Shown here piece after piece: positions 12,001-23,190 of a stretch of DNA of 64,000 bases. Position 1 is the stretch's first letter. Each line of letters opens with the position of its first letter. Position numbers and translations under genes: made by a program. Source of the stretch: Tubiluchus corallicola (Eukaryota > Priapulida > Priapulimorpha > Priapulimorphida > Tubiluchidae). The notes beneath the pieces were generated by a model, which made no database searches, was not told the DNA's origin, and saw nothing but the letters and a program-made list of their open reading frames with translations. The DNA lies in contig JAQGDQ010000510.1 of the NCBI GenBank assembly GCA_030141605.1, positions 70,001 through 134,000 of the forward strand. The letters run 5' to 3'.

Positions 12001-13743
12001 CTTTGGCTTCCTTTTAAATACATAATTAGGAATTAAAAATTAGGTGCTGTTATATTCAGTGCAATAGCAGCATTTATGAGTGCTTGAATTGGATAAACTT
12101 AATTGGAAAAACACGCCCTTTCAGGCACTCTAACTTAACCTTTTGAGTAGCTTGGTCTGCCGTACACTTGCATGATCGTGCACACTAATTTACTGATCAC
12201 CTGCTAGGTTACAGCCAAGCTGTGCAGTGCTCTGCTGCTATTCCAGGAAAAACCAAACGATCAGCCAAGGTAATATTAAGGTCGTTTAAAAAAATCTCTC
12301 CTTAAAAGTAGGGTAGACTTGAGGCTAAAGTGTATCAGAGTGTTTAGTCTGTACATTTTTACAGGGCAAGCACTAAAGTTACTGAAAGCTTTTTTCAATG
12401 TTTTCGTCAAAATGTGGTATCCATTGTATAAGCAGTAGAAAACTACAAATAAATATCAAATGTAATCGTTGCTTAGTGAGAGCAGTTTCTCATGAACTCA
12501 TGCAAAATGCACCAAAAGCTTACAGTCCCGAAGGAGTTAAAGTTTTTAATAAAAGTTGTTTCTTTTTTGCAATATCTCATAAGATATTTACGAAGAGCCA
12601 CTTACAACGTTGTTCTTCACAAGTTTGTTCACATGTTATGCTTGCGATACGTCATCTTATGCAATATGTGCAGAAAATAATAAAAACTATTTTGAAGTAC
12701 ATTTGCGTCACTTTGCAGCTATTTTGGGAACACAGTTATGAGTCAGCAAATTACATTGTAAATGTTACAGGGAATGTCATCAAAATGACGCGATTTAGGG
12801 CTGATTACCTGGGAAATGATCTGATGTAGTAACTGCTGGTTTCGCACGTACATATCTACGTCACCACCAGATTAACTTGCATTTCTGCAACCATTTTGTA
12901 GTAATAATTTGTTGGAGGGCTGTTCAAAATGCTTTTGTCTAGTTCGGTCTCAGATATCACAGACACATCTACTGAATTCTGGTAAAACATTTCAAATGGT
13001 TTTACGAGTTTATTTTCAGGCTATTAATGTTTGGATGACACATAATGAGATGATCCTCCGGAAGTGCATGTCGATTTTGTAAAAGCTCAACGTGCAGCTG
13101 TCGTTGAATTAATGCTTTCCCGTAATGTATATTGATGTCATACAATCATTAGGCCTGGGTGACAATAATCAAATTCTTGTCGGTAGTCCTGTTGGAGTTA
13201 GAGTTACAATTCCATGCAACATGAATGACAGATACCACAGTCCCTATATGTGACTCTTTATAAAATATGCATTTTGGGATATTTGTTATTACCTGGAGTA
13301 AATACCTTACACAATTGCGTGTAGAAACGTTTCCATTTTTATTGAAAATTTTTGACACTATTCACATTTTTGAAGGTGACAACAATGTACCTATGTATGA
13401 TGAAAGATTTCGAGGATTTGGATTCAATAAAATGCAACAACTATTTGAGATGTGCCTGGAAGATTACAACTTTCACATTCTTGACAATGCGTTTCTAATG
13501 CACATTCAAATGCCACAGAAGAATCACAGTTATAACCAAGAACACGTAAGCAGGCAATTGAAGAAAACTTTCATAGCAGGAGCTTTGTCAAAATATGCAC
13601 ACAAACCTGAACTACAAAATTTTTGTTCAATAATCAGAAACTCAAAAACGAACTTGTTAGTGTTTGGTCGCTTTGGTGTAAAATATGAGACGTTAGCTCT
13701 AAAACATGCAAAAAGCTATGTGCCAGCTTTTATGTCATTATAA
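9030..13743 (+). CDS. GT49 glycosyltransferase (B4GAT1 / LARGE C-domain type)
   Basis: Three exons: 9030-10037, 11252-11378 and 13376-13743. Donors are CAG|GTATTT and TTT|GTAAGT; acceptors are TTTCAG|GAA and GAAG|GTGAC. Phases 0 and 1 close exactly to 500 residues. A short basic N-terminus and hydrophobic stretch (about 21-36) mark a type II Golgi protein. The GT49 domain shows YPINVGRNTAR, the metal site LLMDVEL (D272-V-E274), PRWEPVYI, VPMYDERFRGFGFNK (383-397) and NAFLMHIQMP. B4GAT1 adds glucuronate to xylose on the dystroglycan glycan, and the LARGE C-domain does the related step of matriglycan synthesis. The DVE in place of DXD is unusual. Acceptor specificity cannot be read from sequence. 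The start is the first ATG of the frame just before the anchor. Confidence 0.9.
12088..12538 (+). repeat. Dispersed repeat B, copy 1 (in GT49 intron 2)
   Basis: Diverged copy of sequence also found at 53926-54160 in intron 3 of the EXTL2-like gene. Matching blocks are AAAACACG..C.TTTCA.GCACTC (12110s versus 53935s) and AGTGAG..CAGTTT followed by GCTTAC.GTCC.GAAGG (12475-12535 versus 54095-54153). The 12 kb copy contains extra sequence between the blocks. Confidence 0.6.
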
Positions 13744-13769
13744 TATAATCTTTCAAATACACTATCAAT

Positions 13770-13775
13770 AATAAA
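13770..13775 (+). promoter_or_regulatory. Polyadenylation signal AATAAA of the GT49 gene
   Basis: Canonical AATAAA 27 bases after the stop codon, followed by a T/GT-rich stretch (TTTTATTGTC). This supports 13743 as the true end of the gene. Confidence 0.6.
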
Positions 13776-16523
13776 AGTTTTATTGTCTATGATGTGATAT
13801 AACTACATGAATGCAATCATATTTTTTCTTTTGTGGAATCATCTGTGAAATGGTTTAGTGGGGGAATGTTTTATATTTACGTGTAATACCAATAAATAAA
13901 AGCTCGTGCTCGTTTACAATTTCATGCAGGACTCAGATCTTTTTCTAAGTGGTAATGTCCCGCATAGATAAATCCGTGTTTGCACTGTAAATTTGGTTGT
14001 TTTTACACAATCTGCTTCAATTCTTAAAAAAATCTGGATCGTTTCTTCCTATACTTCACTGTGGTGCAAAACTTGAAAAACATGACCATTAAATCGAAAC
14101 ATTATAGTTATCTTTTTTATCTTATCGCGGAATTCTACTTTTCCCAAACGGTTTTTTCTGTTAGATACTAAGTCTTGGCAATTGCTACTTGATTGGGTTA
14201 CAAAATTACAATATTATAATGACCTACATATATACACTTTGTGCTGTATCGTAGCTCACTGAAGCTGGAGATCATGTTGTGTTATGTTAGCTTTATAGAT
14301 GGAGAATCTCATCTGTCTCACATCTATATTAAATTATCTACTATCACTTTTTGCAAGAAATATTTGTTCAGTTACACTAATTTTTATTAAGATATATTGC
14401 ATTTATGAATTTATTGCAAACTTTCTAAATTTATTCATTATAACAAGTGTGTATGCGGCAGTCACAAAACACCAATTAAAATCTATAGAAATCCTGAAAA
14501 CTGGTTATTGCTAAAACAAGCTAACAGAAGAGACGCGCCCCATTGGACGCCCTAAGCTAAGATAAAAGGTTACCTGTAAAAGCACTTTGAAATGTGGTGA
14601 AGTTCTGGATGAATGCAAAGAATCGTAGAAGATCGACCATCGTGGAGAACAACAATATGGAAAAGGTGTAGTAAATTCAATGAGAAAAGAAGCAATGCAT
14701 ATGAGAAAAGAAAAGAAAAAAAGAAAAGAAAAGAAAAGAAACGAAAAGAAAAGAAACGAAAAGAAAAGAAAAGAGGAAGAAGAAGGCAGCACCTAAGGAC
14801 AATTAGTCAATTGGTGATTTTTTTTCACAGTTAATGAACTCTATTATTCACTACTGTATATATTATTTTTAAATTGTGTTTATGTTTTGATCTGTTTTTC
14901 ATCGAATGTGTTCTGCCCGTTTCGAGCTAAGGCGTCGTATATACAAAGATTTTCAAATTTCGTGATGCTCTTACATGGAACATGCCATCTGTTGTTTGGT
15001 TACATCCTACTTGTGGTGTAGGCATTACTATTTACTGTTAGCCTCTGCCCAATCTGGCTACTATGAAACTTCTGTACTGTTTTAAATAAGATAATAAGTT
15101 TATTTTGACTAAATTTGCGCTGTTTTGGTGTTTCCTTTTAGTGATTTCACATACAAGCCCTCCACCTGGCACTGGCTTGTTTAGGATCTAGCACGATTTG
15201 CACTGGAGGGGATAAAACTCTTAGCAGTGCTTTTCACTGTTGGCGCAGGTTTAACTGCCAATCGTCAAACTTTTTTTAAATTTACTTCTGCAAACATGTT
15301 GCAAGAATAAAAGTGCGTATTGATAGAATCTATTGCGAAAACTAGATCCATAGACATCACATGGCACGTGTGACATACAAACGAAAAAGCACCATTTGAA
15401 TGCAATATCAACTGTAAGCCTTGAAACAATGTTGCTTACACAAGAATATTACGATGACAAAGTATTTAATTATTGTGGAAAATGCAGTCTGCTAAAATAT
15501 TTTCGCAAAGTTTGCAGTATTTACTTTTATTGAGCATTACTTCAGTGACATCCCACTAAAAGGATGCACCACACGTAGGAAACGTAAGCAGCTCGTAGTG
15601 AGTAGCACACCGACTGCAGAACCAAAGTAGATAAGTAAATAAGTAACCATATCTATTGGCTCACAATTCTTAGAAAGACCTACTGCAGCTACACGCATAT
15701 GCTAACAAACAAAATGTTACTAACATACAATGCGCTTAATTACAAAATAACCTCTGATTCGTAGACATTCATTAGGCAAAGAGCAACTGTCGTTTTTTCT
15801 GGACAACATTCTGGAGTCAAAGAAGCAAACGCTGCAAACGATAAGCAAACTAGCAACTAATTATCAGCAGCAAACCAAATATGTACATTAGATTTGTCAT
15901 TGAAAGATGAAACATTTAACATGCGATAAATGGGTATTAGATCCTCTCAGAAGAATGCACGAATTATAGATTATTTGCTGGTGATGGAACGTGAGTAAAG
16001 TGAGTAAAGTTTTTAATGCTTGCATATCTCATGTATCGTAAAGTGATTTAGTAAAACGTTTAAGCCCCAGGTCAATTTTTATTTACCAAAAAAAGTTTAT
16101 TACCGCTGTGCACAAATTATATTTAAGTGTACGCTTTAATTTTAAGCTTGGTGATATGGCTGCAAGTACCTACAACATCTAACCAATAAAAACGAAAAGT
16201 TACTTCACGTGCTCATTGTTTTTGACTGATGACATGAAATCTTACAGGGAAGCACGATATGCTATTAAGAGTTTTGTGCAACTTTAACTGAATAAACGAA
16301 TCAAATTGAATTTGACCTTCGGTGGCAAAAGCCACAATCATTATCTTTTCAATAATCTCACAATGCAGTACGATATTTCTCATCAGAGAGCGCACCATTT
16401 GCGAAAAACTTAAAGTGTGCGATTTAGAAAACATATGCCGACAAGCAAAAGCCAATTTTAGAGCTTGCGAAGGGATGGAGTTTATTTATCTTCTACAATG
16501 ACTAATTGCTTAGTTAAATAGTA
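13776..16523. other. Intergenic DNA with one pentanucleotide repeat
   Basis: No gene recognised. The only clear structure is the AAAAG repeat at 14697-14785, listed separately. Confidence 0.5.
14697..14785 (+). repeat. (AAAAG)n microsatellite
   Basis: Purine-only pentanucleotide repeat with a few C interruptions, about 15 units. Lysine-rich or phenylalanine-rich open frames here are artefacts. Confidence 0.9.
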
Positions 16524-17555
16524 ATGCGCAGAAAGACATCAGTTTGCAAAAAGCAGCAAAGTTTTGTCATATTTGCCTGCTTTTGTATGTTTGTCTTGTT
16601 CCATTATGGAATTGCGCATTTGAGATCGACTAAGCATAAGAAGTGGAAGAAAGAAAATGAATTGTTTAAGTTGGAAATCGTTGTATTGACTTACAATAGA
16701 CCAGTGTCATTGCTGAGGCTTCTAAACTCACTTAATTCAAGTCACTACAGTGAGGATGAGGTTGGGTTAAAGATTTGTGTAGACAGAAGTGCAAATGACA
16801 GTTCAATATCAGCTATTACGCTTAACGTCATTAACTCATTTATATGGATTTATGGTGGAAAGGAAGTTGTTGTCCACCCTGTACACTATGGACCATACTT
16901 GCAATGGTATGACTGCTGGAAACCGTCTGGAAGGAAAGGAGAATTTGGGCTGATTTTGGAAGACGATCTGGAAGTTTCCCCTCACTATTATACATGGCTT
17001 AAAGCTGCATTATTACAGTATCATAAAAAATCTGATATTGGAGGCATAACTCTGCAAAGAGGAACCTTGATTTCAACAACAGGAAAACATAGAAATCCTC
17101 TGTGTGAAGATTGTTATAAAGCAGACGTGTTTCTATATCGTCAGATAGGCACTTGGGGATTTGCACCAATTCCAGAAATATGGCATCAGTTTCGCATTTG
17201 GGTGTTTGCTGTAATGAAAAATGAAAGTTTTATTCCGATAATTCCTAGACAAAGATTAATCACAAATGCCTGGATACGGAAACGTCATTTAAAGATGGGG
17301 TCGATGCCTTCATCCTATATCATGTATTATTTTGCAGTAAATAACTTGTATACACTGTACGCTAATTTACCTGATAACAAAACATTAGCTTGTAACAGAA
17401 GAGAAGTGGGAATGAATTATCAAAGAGGCGCTAAAGAAGTTATAGGGAAATGTGATTTCGAACCGCTATTAATGTGGAATGTCTCCTTTGCAAATTTACC
17501 AGAAAAACCAATAAGGCTTGATTGGGCTGCGGTAAGAACGCCTACAATCTTTTAA
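16524..17555 (+). CDS. GT2-like / GT-A-fold type II membrane glycosyltransferase
   Basis: Single-exon frame of 343 codons from ATG at 16524. A basic N-terminus is followed by a membrane anchor (about 14-30). The catalytic domain begins with the nucleotide-sugar motif EIVVLTYNRP (51-60), then has the acidic metal-binding cluster LILEDDLEVSP (144-153) and GTWGFAP (209-215). The segment LQRG and a C-terminal KPIRLDW are typical of a widespread but poorly characterised eukaryotic and bacterial family with EDDLE. Donor is probably a UDP- or GDP-sugar; acceptor and linkage are unknown. The frame ends at TAA 17553-17555, overlapping an AATAAA. A good donor (GCG|GTAAGA) at 17532 near the end leaves open that the true C-terminus lies in another exon. 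It lies between the GT49 gene and the sulfotransferases on the same strand. Confidence 0.85.
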   Translation: MRRKTSVCKKQQSFVIFACFCMFVLFHYGIAHLRSTKHKKWKKENELFKLEIVVLTYNRPVSLLRLLNSLNSSHYSEDEVGLKICVDRSANDSSISAITLNVINSFIWIYGGKEVVVHPVHYGPYLQWYDCWKPSGRKGEFGLILEDDLEVSPHYYTWLKAALLQYHKKSDIGGITLQRGTLISTTGKHRNPLCEDCYKADVFLYRQIGTWGFAPIPEIWHQFRIWVFAVMKNESFIPIIPRQRLITNAWIRKRHLKMGSMPSSYIMYYFAVNNLYTLYANLPDNKTLACNRREVGMNYQRGAKEVIGKCDFEPLLMWNVSFANLPEKPIRLDWAAVRTPTIF

Positions 17556-17559
17556 TAAA
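17554..17559 (+). promoter_or_regulatory. AATAAA overlapping the stop of the GT2-like gene
   Basis: Canonical polyadenylation hexamer starting inside the TAA stop. If used, the 3' UTR would be only about 20-30 bases. It may be coincidental in AT-rich DNA. Confidence 0.35.
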
Positions 17560-18255
17560 ATGACTACATAACGCTAATATTTTAGTCAGATGAAATTAAT
17601 AACAAACGCAGATTTATTCATACATTACAAGTAGTATAATTACATAGTGTCCCACTTAGTAGCAAAGCCTCTTATAGTTACTAGAATGAGAGCATTTATA
17701 CAATATAGGAATTTTGCACGCTATTAATTTTACTTACATTGAATGTACATAGAAATTAAGAAAGTATAAGTTTTGAATAATGTAAACGTAGTCTACAGAA
17801 GTAAAAGCTGTTTTCAACAACCCGTTTCTATCGTCATTGAGGAAAACGTTGAATATCCCAAGTTATATACACATCAATCATACCATGCTCTTTTTTCTGT
17901 AAGCATATAAATAATATTAGAGTGCCATATTTACTGTAATTCATGGAGTAAGCAAACGTTTGCACGTAAAGCAAGACTTTACCCGGAATTAGAAGTAAGA
18001 CAACGAACGAAACACAGCTAAGAATACTGTATTTCCAAAAGACGAGAAATATTTGCAATTAATAAACGAAGTGATTGATTCAAAATTCAGGTTGAAAAGC
18101 AACCTCGTGACTACTGGATATGGAATTTTTTTCGCATATTTCTACCTGCCAAAAAAGTGAACACACTTCGTGAAACAAACACGCTATTGGACATGCAGGA
18201 CGAGATCGTACGATGAAGGATCTCTCAAGTAGATACAACTAAATCATTCCCCAAA
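17560..18255. other. Intergenic DNA, nothing recognised
   Basis: No coding domain or clear repeat. Confidence 0.45.
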
Positions 18256-18309
18256 ATGTTGAATTATTCATTATGCTATTCTGCATTATTCATTCATTTA
18301 TTCATTCAG

Positions 18310-18831
18310 TGTGAACCGTGTCAACAGAAGCAAAAAGGTTACAAGAAACGAGTTGCTGTCAAGCCTTTGCTTTGCTCTGAACTCAATTCTAGTTGTCAAG
18401 TTTACTTGATCGATTATCAAACACGTCCAGATGGAGATTATAAATTTATTCTTGTCTATCAAGATCATCTAACAAAGTTCGTGAGGCCTTTCAAAACAAA
18501 AAGAGCAGAAAAAGTAGCTTACAGTTTGCTTGACATTTTTATGCTTATCGGAGCACCAGCTATTTTACCATTTGACAACGGAGGAGAATTTGCTACCAGA
18601 AAATGTAGAAGCCTGAAGGATTTTTGCATTCAACTGCAAATTGTGCATGGAAAGCTGTCTTACGGTCAAAATCAAGGACGTATCGAAAGATTAAATCAAG
18701 ACGTGGATACAAATCAAGATACAAAACACACTCAGTGGAACGATGGGTTGCGGTTTATCCACTTTATTAAGGACAGAACTTACCATTTTGGTCTTAAGTG
18801 GTCTCCATACGATGCATTATTTGGTTTTTAA
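18310..18831 (+). pseudogene. Integrase-core fragment of a Ginger/KRAB-A-domain-2-type transposon
   Basis: About 170 codons closely resemble the rve integrase core of the family annotated in animals as KRAB-A domain-containing protein 2-like: PDGDYKFILVYQDHLTKF, FDNGGEF, GQNQGRIERLNQDV and SPYDALFGF. The first acidic residue of the DDE triad, expected in VDLID, is Tyr here (VYLID), while the second Asp (in FDNG) and the Glu (in RIERLNQD) remain. Part of the strand after IERLNQDV is shortened. No N-terminal zinc finger, chromodomain or terminal repeats are visible. It is therefore an inactive fragment, not a host gene, though host recruitment of the frame cannot be excluded. Confidence 0.75.
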
Positions 18832-20460
18832 CAAAGAAAGTTTTACAGAACATTGAAAATCAGGGTACGTTAGACAAATAGGTCAATAGAAGAATATTTA
18901 AAGCTGATCAGTAAGCTAAAACTGTTGACCGAGAATATCGGGACAGTGTAAACAAACCAAAATGCAGTCACGGAAGACCAGAATGTAGACCAGGAAGCAA
19001 AGAATGCAAATCAGGAGGCTGTAGAGGAAGATCGCGAAGTTGAAAATCTTAGCAGGACACTGAGAACGTATATACTGTTTTGCAAAAATAAAGAGCAATA
19101 ACTTCAGTTTTACCAAAATTGAGATTTTGATGTATTCTTATCAAACGGATGCGTTCTTCCTTTTTATCCAGTAGTTTTTGCACATAAATCATGTCCCGTG
19201 AGAAGGTTTTGCAAAAATGTACACTATTACAGAATCAAAAAGCAATAACTGCTTAGGGGTCTGCGCAAAAACAGAATTAGCAATTACTGCTCCTTTTTTC
19301 CAGTTTATGTATTCCAAGGTTCCTTACTATACAGAAATAAAAAACAGTACCTTTACAACCAGTCTGGCAGCTACTCTATCTATAGATCTGTTTGCCTTAA
19401 GCCAGTGTGCCTTTACTTCTTGTAGGAGTTGTATAAGCACAACAAATCGATCAAAAGTTTAATAGAACATGTCTTAGAACAATGGGATTAATAATTCAGT
19501 TTGGACAAGCCTTCATGCCCGTGCACTCCAAGCACGGCTCTCTGTAAATCTCCCGAGGTTCAGATAGCGTAATGGCTACCACCGCCAAGAAGGGTAATTA
19601 CAGGTCTAATTTTGCAGTGAAAATCACTAGTACTGATCACATCTACAAAATTGTACCAAATATAAGCAAGGAGCTAGGACCTCTTTTAATTTAGGTTTTT
19701 GTTAATTGCTATAGGTTTTTGTAGTTGTTCTTTTTTCTTACGAATCTGTATTCCGTTATACTTATCTATTTGTCTCGGTAATCAGTTATGCTGGTAGCCC
19801 CGTTCTATTGACATTCTCTCTTGTGATACGTGTAATCCATGACTAAACATTACCCTTATTGTCGCAAGTAGCAGCCTGTCAGTTCTGAATGTATTTGTGT
19901 GTGAAAAACAACATGAACGTATTTTAGCTCTGCCCACAATATGTTCTGAAATAGTAAAATGTATATTACCTTTTTTATATAAGATTTATATAAAGTTTAG
20001 ATAATAAAATTTAAGGTTCCTTTAAATTTACTGCTGTGCTGTACATTTAACTGTTGCTGGATTCATTTGCTATTTCTGTGCCTGTCACGAGAAAATGACA
20101 AAAAAAATTAAATACTCAAATTTTAATAAAAGCCATTTAAATTTGGTGCAAGTTACAGAGTGGCTGTTTCGCGAGTGTGTGTTCTGTATTTTATGTGTAT
20201 TTTTATTCAAAGGTATTGTACATGAGTATGCAGTTTACAAATACAATATTTAGGTGACAATTGTGACCGCAGCAATACAAACTCTTTGGTTTTAATTGTG
20301 CACAAAGTTTTTGGCCATTTTTGAATCGTACTTGATGATGTTATGCCAAAAGTTTAATGCTTCACAAATTTTCATTATAAATTTTAATTAACACTTTACT
20401 TTACCTAACACAGTTCAGTATCAAACGAATTGTAATCGGCAATATTAAATCTTTTATTGT
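18832..20460. other. Intergenic DNA, nothing recognised
   Basis: AT-rich and without supported genes. Short open frames lack domain signatures. Confidence 0.45.
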
Positions 20461-20560
20461 TGCTAGAGAGCTAAACAGCAGTATCTTCATATACATTTGT
20501 GGCTATCTTCAATTTAGACTTCAAATTTAAATGCAGATACTGCTGTTTGGCTTTACAGCA
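20461..20560 (+). ncRNA. Candidate 100-nt hairpin (pre-miRNA-like or minimal foldback)
   Basis: The 5' arm (20461-20500) and the reverse complement of the 3' arm (20521-20560) agree at 32 of 40 positions, with two more G-U pairs and a 20-nt loop. The best-paired segment is AAACAGCAGTATCT (14 bp without mismatch). Stem length, small mismatches and loop size resemble an animal microRNA precursor. There is no independent proof of transcription, and a small inverted-repeat transposon relic would look alike. Confidence 0.35.
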
Positions 20561-23190
20561 AATTTACGTAGATCCCATTGTTAAGTCAACCGAGTAAAAG
20601 AGCAGTATCTGCCGAGGCAGTACGTCGAACCATTTCAATTTTATTTATAAGCCAATGGTTTGTCTTCGCTTTTGGCGCAACGGCAGGCAATTATATGCTT
20701 ATGTTGCGTGGAAAGTTCCATGTTCAATGATGGTACATTTGTTTGGAGGCAGCATTGCAAACTGTGATTGCATTTTTCTCAAAAATAAGAATTTGTGAAA
20801 CTGCTGAACACATTGCTTTAACATCAGCATTATGCTCTACTGCTCTAGAATCGTCATCCTTTGATTTACCTGGCTGTGTACTACAAGTGGCGCACATCAG
20901 TGTCCAGAATGTAATTGCTACATCCATATCATTTCCGCACAATTCCGCACAATTCCACCGGAAGTGGGAGAACGCTATGGTGGACCCGTTCTATACACAT
21001 TATGTGTTAATAAAATGTATGCTTCCAGCAATCGATAAGATGCTAGCCGAAATTTGAAATATCAAAATAAGAAAATGAAAGGGTTATCAGATAAAAAGTT
21101 CAAGTCTATTAAAACAGGACCGACAATTCCAGCTCCTATTCTTGATGTTGAGAGAGGCGTTGAGGACAAACGGAGTTCTGAACTAAACGCAAGGTCCAAG
21201 TTTACTGCATGTAAGATGTCTCTAGTGGCAGTAGGAGGGTTTCGTAAAATACATGTATAAGGCAAACTGCAAAACCGTGTAATGCTTTTGTGTTAAGAAC
21301 AATACACTTTGTAATTCTAAATGCCATTCGAGCTCTTCCTATTGTAACAAGTAAACATTGTCTCTTAATGTTGAGGTGCTTCATTGCCCAATATTTTATC
21401 AGTTACTCTGTTTCCGCATTTATTTACTGATTACGTAAGTTAACAATTTTGTCTGTTATACTTCACTGTTCCTTTTTCTGCCGGCAAACTGGTTGCCAGT
21501 AAACTTAGCTGTAACTTGCTGGCAATACGTTCCTAGCGTATAATCAATAGTTAATAATCACAATCGTCTCTTTCCTAGTCAGTAGTTTAAATAATTATTT
21601 TGACAAACATATTGTGTTTTGTTTAAAACTGAATGGAAAACTTTTAAAACTGAATTTTTTTATAGTTCTCATTTTTACAGTTTCATGTTCTACATTAATT
21701 TTTGACTTACTAAATTTAATACATTGATTAATTCTATACAGTGCCTAGTGCATAATCCATGTGTGTGTGTTTGTGTGTGTGTGCGTGAATGCGTGCGTGT
21801 GCGCTATGCTGTGAAAATTAAGGCTGCGTACTGTATTGAGGCAATGTGCATAAAACTTTCCAATTTTGCAAATTTCGGCTAATAAACTTTGCCAGTCTGG
21901 TAATTCCTATAGTAAATATCGTAGAAAAATACTGTCGTAACGCAGTTCATTATGGCAGTAATGGTATACTCTAACGGAACCTTTGTTAATAATAATAATA
22001 AGGCATAATTATGGTTGCCACATGTTAGAGAATAGGGGCAGAATCATTTAAAACCAACTAAGTAAGTAAATTACCATACCTGTCATCTTACTATCATTTT
22101 TTTCAATTCAACAGTCAATGATATTACAAAACAAGTAAATAATATGTACAAAAAAGATGAGGTGATCAATAAGTTACAGAAATTAGTACAATGTTGATTG
22201 GCGAAAGAGCGGCGAAGAACTAAAAGTTCTCAGAGTCAACTGCACAATTAGATATGATGTCATCTGTGTTAGTTACGCACGTTTTTGGTTGTGCACAATT
22301 GTCAAAAAATTACCTTAATTAGTAATTATGCTGAACTGAAATTAATTAGTAATTAAACTGAATATGTCTGCGAAACTTTCTCTAATTTATCGACAGACCT
22401 GATGCCATTTACTTGAAATTTGCGAAATTGTTAATATAGCGCGGATGACAGTGATATTAGAACTTTGCAATGTTCTGTTGTTCAACATAAAGAAACAATG
22501 TTTACTGGAAGCATTGACCTGCTGTCCAATTGTCCCACTGAGACAACTGTAAACAGAAACTAGTTCGCTGCATACTTGGTTGTTAGTCTAGCCTCTATAA
22601 TAAAGCTCTATGAGATATTTCTTTACATGCTATATTCACTATGTTCTGTAGAACGCTTAGCACTACATAAAATGTGCATTTTTGCATGATCTAGCAGACG
22701 ATTTAAAACACGAGACAATAAATGATTTAAATTCACCCCCCTCTGGACAATTACAATAGTAGTTTCATATTGAACGGTGAACACAGTTTAATACAAGATT
22801 TTGATCGGTCACCAGGTTGAAATCACTGCCTCAAAAAAGCTTTAAAAATTGCTTTGTAAATTAACTGTTTTTGAAGGCATGAAAACAAAATTAAGACATT
22901 TTATAGACAAGTCTGTAGCTTCAATAAATGTGACAGGAGCAAACAACACCTAAAACGATCATCAGACAAAAGCATTTTTCAGATTTGTTCAACATCAGAT
23001 AAGGGAACTGACATGTTCAAATGTTGTACAGACATCAGTATTAATACTTTTGCTAAAAATTATGTCACTGCTGCATAACCAACTCTGTCATGACCTATTA
23101 CACTGTAACGAACGTCTTTCCAGGAAGGATGAGTTGATACACAATACTTCAGTATCGCAATGTTTCATGTTACCAAGACTGTTATGTTTT
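20561..23190. other. Intergenic DNA, no gene recognised
   Basis: Open frames at 20743-21057 and 21054-21260 start at non-ATG codons or lack any recognisable domain. A GT-rich stretch (TGTG/GTGC) lies at about 21760-21805. Nothing else is visible. Confidence 0.4.

Noticed and set aside
12398-12829. 143-codon frame in GT49 intron 2 as an exon
   Set aside because: Overlaps dispersed repeat B, has no GT49 similarity, and the exon 2 to exon 3 join is already exact in phase.
20743-21260. Two adjacent open frames as a small gene
   Set aside because: No ATG start for the first, no domain recognised, and equally long frames on the opposite strand.
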